Source: WGMK01 sp044359155
GTDB lineage: Bacteria; Hydrogenedentota; Hydrogenedentia; Hydrogenedentales; JAEUWI01
NCBI GenBank assembly: GCA_044359155.1
Contig: JBIKMR010000119.1
Location: forward strand, 1 to 12,327
Reading direction: 5' to 3'
Length of the DNA stretch: 12,327 bases
A program made the translations under genes and the position numbers. This document shows, in pieces, positions 1 through 6,822 of the stretch (position 1 is the stretch's first letter; every line of letters starts with the position of its first letter). The notes under the pieces are model-generated. The model made no database searches, was not told the DNA's origin, and saw only the letters and a program-made list of their open reading frames with translations.

Positions 1-156
1 AACGTGGGCAACAGCGCCCTGCCCCACCTGCACTTTCACGTCACCGACGCCGAACAATCCCGCACCCTGCCAATATCCTTCGTAGACGTGAAAGAAGACC
101 AAGGCGTCCCACGCATGTTCAGCTACTACACCTCTGGCAACACGGGCGCCAAATAG
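1..156 (+). CDS. M23-family metallopeptidase, C-terminal fragment
   Basis: Only the last 51 codons are present; the start lies before the window. The reading frame is open from base 1 and ends at TAG (154-156). The fragment begins NVGNSALPHLHFHV, which matches the end of the LytM/peptidase M23 catalytic core. In that family the HxH motif supplies a zinc ligand and the catalytic His, and it normally follows a GNSG-x(n)-PHLHF stretch. Members usually cleave glycyl or D-Ala bonds in peptidoglycan or other peptides outside the cytoplasm. The roughly 37 residues after the motif form a short tail without a recognisable domain. The next gene starts 32 bp downstream on the same strand, so co-transcription is possible. 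The identification rests on one motif, so the family is likely but the substrate is unknown. Confidence 0.72.
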   Translation, partial: NVGNSALPHLHFHVTDAEQSRTLPISFVDVKEDQGVPRMFSYYTSGNTGAK

Positions 157-188
157 CCGATACCCTCCCACCATCCAAGGAACCCGCC

Positions 189-1220
189 TTGAAAGCCCTT
201 GTCCTCGTTGCTCCCCGACAATTCGACTACACCGATATCCCGATTCCCGAGCCCAAGCCGGACGAGGTGCTCATCGCCGTGCGCGCCTGCGGCATCTGCG
301 GCAGCGATGTCCACGGCATGGACGGCAGCACCGGGCGACGCAGGCCCCCCATCGTCATGGGACACGAAGCCAGCGGCTACATCGAAGAAGTGGGGGACGA
401 GGTAACAGGCTGGGGCGTGGGGGACCGCGTTACCTTCGATTCCACCATCTACTGCGGCACGTGCGCGTATTGCCGGGCTGGTCGCGTGAACCTGTGCGAC
501 AACCGCCGGGTGCTCGGGGTCTCCTGCGCGGAGTATCGGCAACACGGTGCCTTTGCCGAATACGTCGCCGTGCCACAGCGTGTGCTCTATCGCCTGCCCG
601 ATGCCCTCAGCTTCGAGCATGCCGCCATGGCCGAGCCCGTCTCCATCGCGCTGCACGCCCTTAGCCGGTCAAACCCCCAGCCGGGTGAGGCCGCGCTTGT
701 GGTAGGCGCGGGCATGATTGGCTTGCTGATAGTCCAAGCACTGCGGCTGGCTGGCTGCGCGCCAATCATTGCCGTAGACGTAGACCCCGCCAAGCTGGCG
801 TTGGCCCAAAGCATGGGGGCCACCCACACCCTCAACCCAACCGAGTGCAACGCGGTGGCGGAGATAGTAGCGGCCACCAACGGCCAAGGCGTAGACCACG
901 CCTTCGAGGCAGTCGGCATGTCGCAGACCGTCGAGACAGCCATGAAGGCCACGAGAAAAGGCGGCACGGTAACGCTGGTGGGCAACCTTTCCCCCGAGAT
1001 CAGCTTTCCACTGCAACACGCCGTCACGCGAGAACTGACCCTCTACGGCTCCTGCGCATCCAGTGGAGAATACCCACGTTGCCTGGATCTGATAGCAAGC
1101 GGAGCAATCGACGTGGCCCCGTTGATCAGCGCGACAGCCCCGCTCGCCGAGGGCGCGCAGTGGTTCGAGCGGCTATACAAAAAGGAGCCGGGACTAATGA
1201 AGGTGATGCTGTGTCCGTAG
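189..1220 (+). CDS. Zinc-dependent medium-chain alcohol/polyol dehydrogenase
   Basis: This 343-residue protein has the standard length and layout of the zinc MDR family (sorbitol, threonine or galactitol-phosphate dehydrogenase type). These cytoplasmic enzymes oxidise a secondary alcohol with NAD(P)+. Catalytic-zinc residues are visible: C37 in CGICGSD, and H59 and E60 in GHE; E149 lies in AEPVS. The structural-zinc cysteines are C89, C92, C95 and C103. The Rossmann motif GAGMIG covers residues 173-178, and D197 at the end of the second strand favours NAD+ over NADP+. The start is TTG at 189; AAGGAA at 177-182 gives good Shine-Dalgarno spacing, and no in-frame ATG lies near the N-terminus of the GroES-like fold. 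The exact substrate cannot be read from the sequence. The short-chain dehydrogenase downstream hints at sugar or polyol oxidation, but a hicBA pair separates the two genes. Confidence 0.9.
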   Translation: MKALVLVAPRQFDYTDIPIPEPKPDEVLIAVRACGICGSDVHGMDGSTGRRRPPIVMGHEASGYIEEVGDEVTGWGVGDRVTFDSTIYCGTCAYCRAGRVNLCDNRRVLGVSCAEYRQHGAFAEYVAVPQRVLYRLPDALSFEHAAMAEPVSIALHALSRSNPQPGEAALVVGAGMIGLLIVQALRLAGCAPIIAVDVDPAKLALAQSMGATHTLNPTECNAVAEIVAATNGQGVDHAFEAVGMSQTVETAMKATRKGGTVTLVGNLSPEISFPLQHAVTRELTLYGSCASSGEYPRCLDLIASGAIDVAPLISATAPLAEGAQWFERLYKKEPGLMKVMLCP

Positions 1221-1293
1221 TTCCAGAGGGCAAACCAAGTACCGCGTCTTGGCAGTATTCAAGTATATTGGTTCTGCGCGCATAGGGCGTGCC

Positions 1294-1300
1294 GGAGGAG
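1294..1300 (+). promoter_or_regulatory. Strong Shine-Dalgarno setting the hicB start
   Basis: GGAGGAG lies 5 bp before ATG 1306. It supports that ATG over an in-frame upstream ATG at 1249, which would add 19 residues unlike the HicB family. A self-complementary TGCGCGCA sits at 1275-1282 just upstream, but no operator function can be shown. Confidence 0.7.
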
Positions 1301-1305
1301 TGGCG

Positions 1306-1521
1306 ATGCTGGATAAGTTGGCAGTTGTGATCGAGCATGACCTTGATGGCTATTTCGCGTATTGCCCCGACTTGCCGGGCTGTCACACGCAGGGGGATAC
1401 CTTCGAGGAAGCAATGCTCAATATTCGTGAAGCCGCCTCGCTCTATGTTTCCACACTGAGCGAAGAGGAACGCCTCAGTTGCTTGAGCAAGGAAGTGTTC
1501 ACCACGGCGATTCAGGTCTGA
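1306..1521 (+). CDS. hicB: HicB-family antitoxin (short form)
   Basis: This is a 71-residue protein with the HicB partial RNase H-like fold: an N-terminal strand, then YFAYCPDLPGCHTQGDT (residues 16-32), then EEAMLNIREAASLYV (34-48). The P-x-L-P-G-C-x-T-x-G-x-T and EA-x-x-N-x-x-EA patterns are hallmarks of the family. HicB binds and neutralises the HicA mRNA interferase. The protein ends soon after the core fold, with no room for a helix-turn-helix or ribbon-helix-helix domain. If it represses its own promoter, it must do so through another factor or an atypical surface. The stop is followed by the hicA ATG with one base between, so the two genes are co-translated. The antitoxin-first order is the reverse of the classic hicA-hicB arrangement, though it is common. 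The pair looks less GC-rich than the flanking dehydrogenases, which fits acquisition by transfer. Confidence 0.88.
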   Translation: MLDKLAVVIEHDLDGYFAYCPDLPGCHTQGDTFEEAMLNIREAASLYVSTLSEEERLSCLSKEVFTTAIQV

Positions 1522-1522
1522 G

Positions 1523-1723
1523 ATGTCGCCGAAGCTCCCCAGGCTTACAGCCGCTGAAGCAGAGAAGCTGCTGGAAGTTGCCGGTTTTTCGTGGGTTAGA
1601 TCGCAAGGTAGCCACCGAATCTACCAGCGCGATGCTGAGCGTTGTGTGATTCCCTATCACGCAGGACGAAACTTGCACCCCAAGATCGTAAAGCAAGTTC
1701 TTCAAGCGATTGCAGAAGACTGA
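1523..1723 (+). CDS. hicA: HicA-family mRNA interferase toxin
   Basis: This 66-residue protein has the HicA dsRBD-like fold: PRLTAAEAEKLLEVAGF (residues 6-22), then the family signature GSHRIY (29-34) containing the presumed catalytic His31, then a VIPYHAGRNLHPKIVKQVLQ stretch (43-62). The signature G-S-H-x-x-Y and the basic C-terminal helix are intact, so the toxin looks functional. HicA toxins cleave mRNA and halt growth until neutralised by HicB. The start is one base after the hicB stop. The gene ends 36 bp before the downstream short-chain dehydrogenase, so read-through transcription into that gene is possible. There is no convincing terminator in the gap. Confidence 0.9.
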   Translation: MSPKLPRLTAAEAEKLLEVAGFSWVRSQGSHRIYQRDAERCVIPYHAGRNLHPKIVKQVLQAIAED

Positions 1724-1759
1724 TTTCTTTTTGAAGCTTATTCTCAATGGGATGCGCAC

Positions 1760-2548
1760 ATGCAATTGAACCCCTTCGATCTCACCGGAAAAGTTGCCCT
1801 GATCACCGGCACCAGCCGGGGGCTGGGACAATACATGGGCCGCGCGCTGGCACGGGCCGGGGCGGACCTGGTTATCACCAGCCGCAGCAAGGAAAGCCTT
1901 GCGCCGTTTCAGCAGGAGATCGAGGCGCTCGGGCGGCGGGCTTTTCCGGTGTCGCTCGACGTCCGCGACCACGCCAGCATTGAAGACGCCGTGGCAGAAG
2001 CCGTGGCGCATTACGGCAAGATAGACGTGCTCGTGAACAACGCCGGGTGCAACGCGCGCAAGCCTGCGCTCGAGGTGAGCTGGGACGACTGGAACCTTGT
2101 GCTAGACACCAACTTGCGCGGCACTTTCTTCATGGCCCAAGCCGTCGCCCGCACCATGATTCCGCGTGGCTCAGGCCGCATCATCAACATCGGCTCCGTC
2201 ACCTCCGTCTTCGGATACGCCGGCCTTGCCCCCTATGGCGCAAGCCGGGGCGGCACCCGACAACTCACCATGAGCCTGGCCGACGACTGGGGCCCCCACG
2301 GCATCACCGTAAACTGCCTCGCCCCCGGATGGTTCAAAACCGCACAAAACCAGGTGCTCTACGAAAACGCCGCCTGGGTCGAATACCTCACAGACCGCAT
2401 CCCCCTAAAACGCCCCGGCCAACCCACCGACCTCGACGGTGCGGTGGTGTTTCTCGCATCAGACGCCAGCGCCTACATCACCGGACAGACCCTGCTGGTA
2501 GACGGCGGAATCAGCACCGGCGCAACGAAGGCTACCTTGGAAGAGTAG
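1760..2548 (+). CDS. SDR-family oxidoreductase, gluconate 5-dehydrogenase-like, with Arg in place of the catalytic Lys
   Basis: This 262-residue protein has the classical SDR length and order of motifs. The cofactor motif TGTSRGLG spans residues 16-23, and R42 after the second strand suggests NADP(H). NNAG is at 93-96. The tetrad Asn is N118 in DTNLRG and the catalytic Ser is S146, 13 residues before Y159. The YxxxK motif reads YGASR: position 163 is Arg, encoded CGG at 2246-2248. The N-terminal NPFDLTGKVALITG and C-terminal DASAYITGQTLLVDGG resemble the gluconate 5-dehydrogenase/2-deoxygluconate 3-dehydrogenase branch, which interconverts keto and hydroxy sugar acids. Because Lys normally lowers the Tyr pKa and binds the nicotinamide ribose, Arg could reduce or change activity. 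The start at 1760 has only a weak GGGA upstream, but it matches the family N-terminus. The gene may belong with the zinc dehydrogenase upstream. Confidence 0.87.
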   Translation: MQLNPFDLTGKVALITGTSRGLGQYMGRALARAGADLVITSRSKESLAPFQQEIEALGRRAFPVSLDVRDHASIEDAVAEAVAHYGKIDVLVNNAGCNARKPALEVSWDDWNLVLDTNLRGTFFMAQAVARTMIPRGSGRIINIGSVTSVFGYAGLAPYGASRGGTRQLTMSLADDWGPHGITVNCLAPGWFKTAQNQVLYENAAWVEYLTDRIPLKRPGQPTDLDGAVVFLASDASAYITGQTLLVDGGISTGATKATLEE

Positions 2549-2575
2549 AGGGACAACGAGTAGAGGATAATCTGG

Positions 2576-4873
2576 CTAGAACGAGAACGTCTTCGTCACG
2601 TAGGTATGGTGTGATTCTTGGTGGTTGTCTTCCCACCAATCGAGGGTGTTGGGTTTGGGAATCATCCATTCGGGGCGGGGGCGGTATCCGAGCGTGGTGA
2701 GTTCGGGCAGGGTGAAGGTGTCTTCCATCATCCGTATGCGAACGGGCTCGGCCACGCTGGCGTCTATAGTGAGGCGCAGCACCATGGTGTCATCGTGGGG
2801 GGGATAGCCCACGTTCAGGTGCCAGCCGGTCATGTCTGCCACCACTTCTCCCGCGCCGTCCACGCTTGCCACCAGAACTTTGTGTGGAGACACCAGTTCA
2901 AAGCGCACCTCGCACGTATCGCGCGCGCGGGTATACTTCAGCGCGATGTTCCGCCGTCCCTCTGCAGTCGTGTCCTCAATAGCCGTGAGGGTAGATTGCT
3001 TCAACGGGGCCAGCGGCGCAGGCGCGTGAGCGTAGGTCTCTTTCTTGTTGGGAAGCGTCGCCTCATACGATCCCACCACGGCCTTGTCTGCGGGCACAAA
3101 CTGCCGCACCCACTCGTCGGGCTCTTTGTCCGTGGTAACCCAGACGGCGGTGTTCGTGTCCAGGTTCAGCGCATAGCTCACGCTGTTCATCTTAGGCTTC
3201 TCGGGTGTATACCGTTGCGCCGCCCACCCTGCGAAGAACACCACTAGCGCAAGGATTAGTGCCGCTTGCGCCACGCGCTTGCCCGCCCCCCCCAACACCA
3301 GCCACACCGCCGGTGCGAGCGAAAAGAGCAACAGCAGAAAAAGCGCGGCATTCCCAGCGGGGGATATGCTTCCGCCGAAGTGATAGAAGGCGTGCATTCC
3401 GGGCACCAGGAAAAAGATGGCGGGCAGGGCAGACGCGGTCTGCACCAATACCCCCGCCCCGGCGGGTAGCCCGGCCCGCCGCAACAGGCACGCCACACCC
3501 AAGCCCACCGCGCCAAAAAGTAGAGGCCACGTAACGGAATAGCTGGCCAGCGGTAGTCCCCATTCCAACCTCACAAGCACGGGAACCTGAAGGAACAGTA
3601 CAGCCGCGTAGAGATTCTCTGGGCTTAAGCGGTTTCTAAAGACGGCAAACAGCGCCGCCGTCACAGATACCCCCAGCAACATGAACGCGATGTGGTAATA
3701 CGCCGCGTTGTACATGATGTAGACGTAGAACAGCTTATAGCTTACCCACTGCAAGCCGCCACCCACGGAAGCGGTGAGTACGATGGCAAACAGGATCAAC
3801 AGCATCGAACCCAACAGTCCACCAAAGCGCAGCGACCGGGTATAGAACCCAATCCCCAACGCAAGCAGCAATATCACACCCGCGATGATTGCGAAGAGGC
3901 GCGACTGGCTGGCGGGGTACACCACGAGGTGATGCCCCACCGTGTTGAAGAAGACGCCCTCCTCACCCTTCGTAATCTTGGGGCCGCCCTTGTCGTAATG
4001 CCGCACCAGCGCAAGCAGGTATTCCCCCTGGTGTTGCAACGTGCGTGGGCTCAGGTGCTCCGGCTTGTCGTTCGCCGTGTGGTAATAGCCCAGCCCCCCC
4101 ACAAAGGCCACGTTGTAACCCAATGCGCCGTTGTTCGCCATGTGGGTGAAGTCGGTTGTGTTTGGGGTCTGCTTGTGCGCCTGGTACATGATCGAATTGG
4201 ATACCGCAGGCGCGCCCGATTTCGCCAGCTCGACCATCAGCGGATAGTTGCCCTTGCTCGTCTCAAACATATACGCCGTGCCCCAGTCCCCGCGCCCCTC
4301 AAGCCCCATCATCACGTTCAGGTCCTTCAGCCACGGGTGCGACAGGCTCTTCACCGAACCATTCCCGCCGCCCTCTTCATCCCCCGTAAACACGAACACC
4401 ACGTCGTGCTTCAATGGGGGGCCACACTTCAGCGCACGCGCCGCCTCTAGCATCACCACCACGCCCGCGCCATCGTCTGCCGCGCCGGGGCCCCATGCCA
4501 CAGAATCGTAATGCGCCGTCACCCCGAAGGTCTGCGAGCTGTCCGTACCCTTTATGCGCCCCAGCACATTCTCCACGAACGACACGCTCATGCCGTGGTT
4601 CACGGGGTCCCGCTGAATCTCCACCTCGACGCCAATCTCCTCCAGCGTCCGGGCGATGAAGTCCCTCCCGCGCGCCGCCGCATAGCCACCGCGTGGGCGC
4701 GGCTCCACCGCGAAATCATGGCTGAGCGCAATGGCGCGCTGGCCCGAGAAAGCCGTTACCGGGGCGTCCGTCGGCAAGGCCCGCAGGGGCTGGGCTCCCT
4801 GCCACGCCGTGGCGATTGCCCCCAAAACAAGAACACCCACCAGAACCCGCGTGGCAGAACGGGGAATACGCAT
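2576..4873 (-). CDS. M28-family zinc peptidase with C-terminal multi-pass membrane domain (ERMP1/Pff1-like architecture)
   Basis: I start this 765-residue protein at the ATG of 4871-4873. It has a GGAG motif (4885-4888) upstream and leads directly into a basic, hydrophobic signal anchor (VLVGVLVLGAIATAW). An upstream in-frame start at 4972 would add 33 residues without membrane character. The M28 aminopeptidase domain covers roughly residues 50-300. Its two-zinc centre is visible: H121 (AHYDS), D133 (GAADDGAG), E166/E167 (GDEEGG, general base plus ligand), E192 (GLEGRG) and H265 (YYHTAND). About eight hydrophobic segments follow between residues 325 and 551, then a roughly 210-residue soluble domain. 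The HPW-LKDLNVMMGLE region and the peptidase-then-membrane order recall ER metallopeptidase 1 and vacuolar Pff1. The catalytic domain probably faces the periplasm and trims peptides there. It is convergent with the short-chain dehydrogenase gene, with a 27-bp gap and no visible terminator. Confidence 0.88.
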   Translation of the reverse strand: MRIPRSATRVLVGVLVLGAIATAWQGAQPLRALPTDAPVTAFSGQRAIALSHDFAVEPRPRGGYAAARGRDFIARTLEEIGVEVEIQRDPVNHGMSVSFVENVLGRIKGTDSSQTFGVTAHYDSVAWGPGAADDGAGVVVMLEAARALKCGPPLKHDVVFVFTGDEEGGGNGSVKSLSHPWLKDLNVMMGLEGRGDWGTAYMFETSKGNYPLMVELAKSGAPAVSNSIMYQAHKQTPNTTDFTHMANNGALGYNVAFVGGLGYYHTANDKPEHLSPRTLQHQGEYLLALVRHYDKGGPKITKGEEGVFFNTVGHHLVVYPASQSRLFAIIAGVILLLALGIGFYTRSLRFGGLLGSMLLILFAIVLTASVGGGLQWVSYKLFYVYIMYNAAYYHIAFMLLGVSVTAALFAVFRNRLSPENLYAAVLFLQVPVLVRLEWGLPLASYSVTWPLLFGAVGLGVACLLRRAGLPAGAGVLVQTASALPAIFFLVPGMHAFYHFGGSISPAGNAALFLLLLFSLAPAVWLVLGGAGKRVAQAALILALVVFFAGWAAQRYTPEKPKMNSVSYALNLDTNTAVWVTTDKEPDEWVRQFVPADKAVVGSYEATLPNKKETYAHAPAPLAPLKQSTLTAIEDTTAEGRRNIALKYTRARDTCEVRFELVSPHKVLVASVDGAGEVVADMTGWHLNVGYPPHDDTMVLRLTIDASVAEPVRIRMMEDTFTLPELTTLGYRPRPEWMIPKPNTLDWWEDNHQESHHTYVTKTFSF

Positions 4874-4920
4874 GGCAAACACATCTCCAGAACTAAAGGA
4901 ATTGGGTATAGGCATCGCGC

Positions 4921-4986
4921 GCAAGGCCACGATCGCCCGAGTACTCACGCTAGACCATGCTACGGGCCGCAAGGTTGCAATCGCCC
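4921..4986. repeat. Imperfect 48-bp-spaced direct repeat in the intergenic region
   Basis: The motif GCAAGG, five variable bases, then ATCGCCC occurs at 4921-4938 and again at 4969-4986, exactly 48 bp apart with identical internal spacing. Together with the hairpin just to its right, it fills most of the 174-bp gap between the transporter stop (5048) and the peptidase start (4873). It could be a small interspersed repeat or regulatory DNA for the peptidase gene, which is transcribed leftward from here. The sequence alone does not decide between them. Confidence 0.45.
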
Positions 4987-4993
4987 ACTCGTT

Positions 4994-5018
4994 GTGGCGT
5001 GGTCTCCGACCACGTCAC
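4994..5018. repeat. Strong inverted repeat (11-bp stem, 3-bp loop) after the transporter gene
   Basis: GTGGCGTGGTC and GACCACGTCAC flank a TCC loop. Seven inner pairs are perfect, and four more pairs follow with one G-T. It lies 30 bp past the transporter stop codon on the - strand, a sensible place for an RNA 3'-end structure. No T-run follows in that direction, so it is not a classical intrinsic terminator. It may be a stabilising 3' stem or a REP-type palindrome. Confidence 0.55.
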
Positions 5019-5047
5019 TCTGTCGACCGAAGGTCTCCTCTTCTCCC

Positions 5048-6466
5048 TCAGCTCGCCAGCGTGCCACCCAGCCGGAAGATGCAAACGAAGCTGAACACCA
5101 CGAAAGCGAGCGCCAGCCCCACCGCGATAACCGGGTGGGGTTTGATCAGTCGTCGGACTTCTGGCGCAAAGAAGCCGGGCATGACGCGGTAGAGCACCAG
5201 CCCCACGGCAAGGGCTTGCAGCGGGGTGAGGATGAGGCCATCGAGTATCGCCCCGGTCTTCACCAACAGCACGGGCTGGAGGCCGAGGGTGTAGACAATG
5301 ATCATGTTGGACGCGGCAATGAGCAGCAGCATGGCGCGGAACTGGGTCTTCCATTCCCACCGAACCAGCTTGGGAAACAGCACGCGCCCGCAGTCGGCCA
5401 GCAGCCGGGGCCACCCTGCAAATTGTCCAATCATTGTGCTGACCATGGCGGCCAGCCCCGCCAGCACAAAGAGGTTCGCTCCGAGCTGACCCCACTGCTG
5501 TCCAAAAATGTGCGACAACTCCAGCGCCACGCTGGTGCCTTCGGGCGCAAGCTGCTTAGGGCCGAGCACGCCAGCCCCCGCGATCATGAAGCTCACCGTA
5601 ATGATCGCACCAATGCTCATGGCCATGGATGCGTCAAACGTCACCACCCTCCGCCAACCGCGTATCTGCTGTGCGTCTTCCACGGTCACCGCCTTGAGCT
5701 GCGCGGGGTCCAGCGGTTGGCCATAGCCCCGGCCCTTTGCCATGCCGTATCCCGCGCCGAGCACCCAATAGGTGTACCACACCTGGCTGGCAAAGCCGCC
5801 CGCTGCCCAGCCGAGCAGCGGCATGATCTCCAGCCACGGCGAAGCGGAACTCTTGCCCTCGCTGAACCACGCCGGGGACTCGGGCAATTGAAACCCGAAG
5901 ATGCCGCCAAGCACGGTGCCGATGCCGGGCCAGGTGGAGTAGGCCACGGCAAAGGTGCCCAAGATGATGCACAGCACCAGCATGGACATGACGTTCTTGA
6001 GCACGTCATAGAGTCCCGTCCATACCAGCGCAATGACCAGGGTTACGGCGACCCATGCAAAAACCACGGGGGAAATCGCGGGAACGAAGTAGTGCGCGAA
6101 GGCACCCGTGGCGCTGGCCAGTGCGGCGGTGGATATCATGCCCGAACAAATCTGACCAATGAACACCGGCCAGATGACCCAGTTGCGCGGGCCGGGCGTG
6201 CGGCTGAGCATGTCTATCATGCCTTCACCCGTGGTCACGGTGTAGTGCGCCCCGGCCAGCCCAATCCAGAACTTGGTGAAGATGGCCATGAGCGGCACCC
6301 ACAACAGTGCCACGCCATAGATGGCCCCCGTACGCGTGGACAAGATGACCTCGCCCGAGCCGATGAACTCGCCACACCAGATAAGCCCCGGCCCGAGCGC
6401 CAGCAGCAACATCCATCCCCTCGGCGCAGGGGCTATGCCCCCGCCCGCTTTAACCTCGTTCGCCAT
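5048..6466 (-). CDS. Nramp-superfamily membrane transporter lacking the canonical metal-binding motifs
   Basis: This 472-residue protein has about eleven hydrophobic segments. The N-terminal GPGLIWCGEFIGSGEVILST (residues 25-44), then YGVALLWV, aligns with transmembrane helix 1 and the start of helix 2 of Nramp Mn2+/Fe2+ transporters. Canonical Nramp has DPGN in helix 1; here the same place reads GSGE (36-39). The helix-6 MPHNL region is replaced by GGFASQVWYTYW (223-234). The protein therefore belongs to a divergent Nramp-related clade whose substrate need not be a transition metal and could be another cation. A 60-residue hydrophilic stretch with PAWFSEGK lies between helices 5 and 6. The start has GGAGGG (complement of 6475-6480) 8 bp upstream. 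The gene is divergent from the DUF4160 gene, and the peptidase gene lies downstream on the same strand. Confidence 0.83.
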   Translation of the reverse strand: MANEVKAGGGIAPAPRGWMLLLALGPGLIWCGEFIGSGEVILSTRTGAIYGVALLWVPLMAIFTKFWIGLAGAHYTVTTGEGMIDMLSRTPGPRNWVIWPVFIGQICSGMISTAALASATGAFAHYFVPAISPVVFAWVAVTLVIALVWTGLYDVLKNVMSMLVLCIILGTFAVAYSTWPGIGTVLGGIFGFQLPESPAWFSEGKSSASPWLEIMPLLGWAAGGFASQVWYTYWVLGAGYGMAKGRGYGQPLDPAQLKAVTVEDAQQIRGWRRVVTFDASMAMSIGAIITVSFMIAGAGVLGPKQLAPEGTSVALELSHIFGQQWGQLGANLFVLAGLAAMVSTMIGQFAGWPRLLADCGRVLFPKLVRWEWKTQFRAMLLLIAASNMIIVYTLGLQPVLLVKTGAILDGLILTPLQALAVGLVLYRVMPGFFAPEVRRLIKPHPVIAVGLALAFVVFSFVCIFRLGGTLAS

Positions 6467-6547
6467 TGCGGTTTCCCTCCCGTGCCAGCATCATGGCCGA
6501 TGCGCGTTCGTTTCGCAACGCGGGCTGTGGCGTTGATTACCTGCTTG

Positions 6548-6556
6548 TTATATGAT
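6548..6556. promoter_or_regulatory. AT-rich -10-like island in the divergent intergenic region
   Basis: TTATATGAT is the only strongly AT-rich stretch in the 116-bp divergent gap. On the + strand TATGAT (6551-6556) can serve as a -10 for the DUF4160 gene. On the - strand the same bases contain TATAAC, for the transporter gene. No -35 at the right distance is convincing in either direction. Confidence 0.3.
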
Positions 6557-6582
6557 GGCCGCACTAACGGAACAGTAACCCC

Positions 6583-6822
6583 ATGAGCCCCAGTCTATAC
6601 AAGTGGAAGAGCTTCCGCTTTTATTTCTTCTCACGTGAAGAACCCCGCGCGCATGTACATGTCACGGGGCCAGAGGGTGAGGCGAAGTTTTCGCTTGAGC
6701 CTGATATAACTTTGGCAACTTCGCATGGATTGCCAGAACACACATTGCGGGGTATTGAAGAACAGGTGAGGATCCACGCTGATGAGTTCAAGCGCGCTTG
6801 GAAAACCCATTTCGGGAGTTGA
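6583..6822 (+). CDS. DUF4160 domain protein, putative toxin-antitoxin-like partner
   Basis: This 79-residue protein matches the DUF4160 pattern: FRFYFFSREEPRAHVHV (residues 11-27), then GEAKFSLEPDITLA (32-45), and a C-terminal helix with E/D-x-x-x-W-x-x-x-F (residues 68-77). The RFYFFS and PxHVHV signatures are diagnostic. The biochemical function is not established. DUF4160 genes are typically found just before a DUF2442 gene, as here, and the pair is widely suspected to be a toxin-antitoxin-like module; that role is inference. The Shine-Dalgarno is weak (CGGAA at 6568-6572). The gene sits alone between a divergent transporter and the DUF2442 gene and looks less GC-rich than its neighbours. 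Confidence 0.82.
   Translation: MSPSLYKWKSFRFYFFSREEPRAHVHVTGPEGEAKFSLEPDITLATSHGLPEHTLRGIEEQVRIHADEFKRAWKTHFGS

Noticed and set aside
1235..1269. Possible hicBA promoter or operator: CCAAG/CTTGG inverted repeat, TTGGCA and TATATT
   Set aside because: The stem is only 5 bp with an 8-base loop, and TTGGCA and TATATT are 9 bp apart, too close to act as a -35/-10 pair. A promoter probably exists here but these elements do not define it.
1249..1305. Upstream ATG at 1249 as the hicB start
   Set aside because: The 19 extra residues do not fit HicB, and the strong GGAGGAG lies directly before ATG 1306.
2549..2575. Terminator between the convergent SDR and peptidase genes
   Set aside because: The 27-bp gap has no inverted repeat or T-run. 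Any termination signal must lie inside the coding regions or be factor-dependent.
4874..4972. Start of the M28 peptidase at 4972
   Set aside because: It would put 33 non-hydrophobic residues before the signal anchor and extend into the repeat-containing gap. The ATG at 4873 has a GGAG upstream and leads directly into the membrane anchor.
4511..6586. A 691-codon open frame on the + strand
   Set aside because: It lies opposite the 5' part of the peptidase gene and the whole transporter gene. Its product is rich in His, Arg, Gln and Pro with no recognisable domain, as expected for an antisense shadow of GC-rich coding DNA. The - strand products have clear family motifs.
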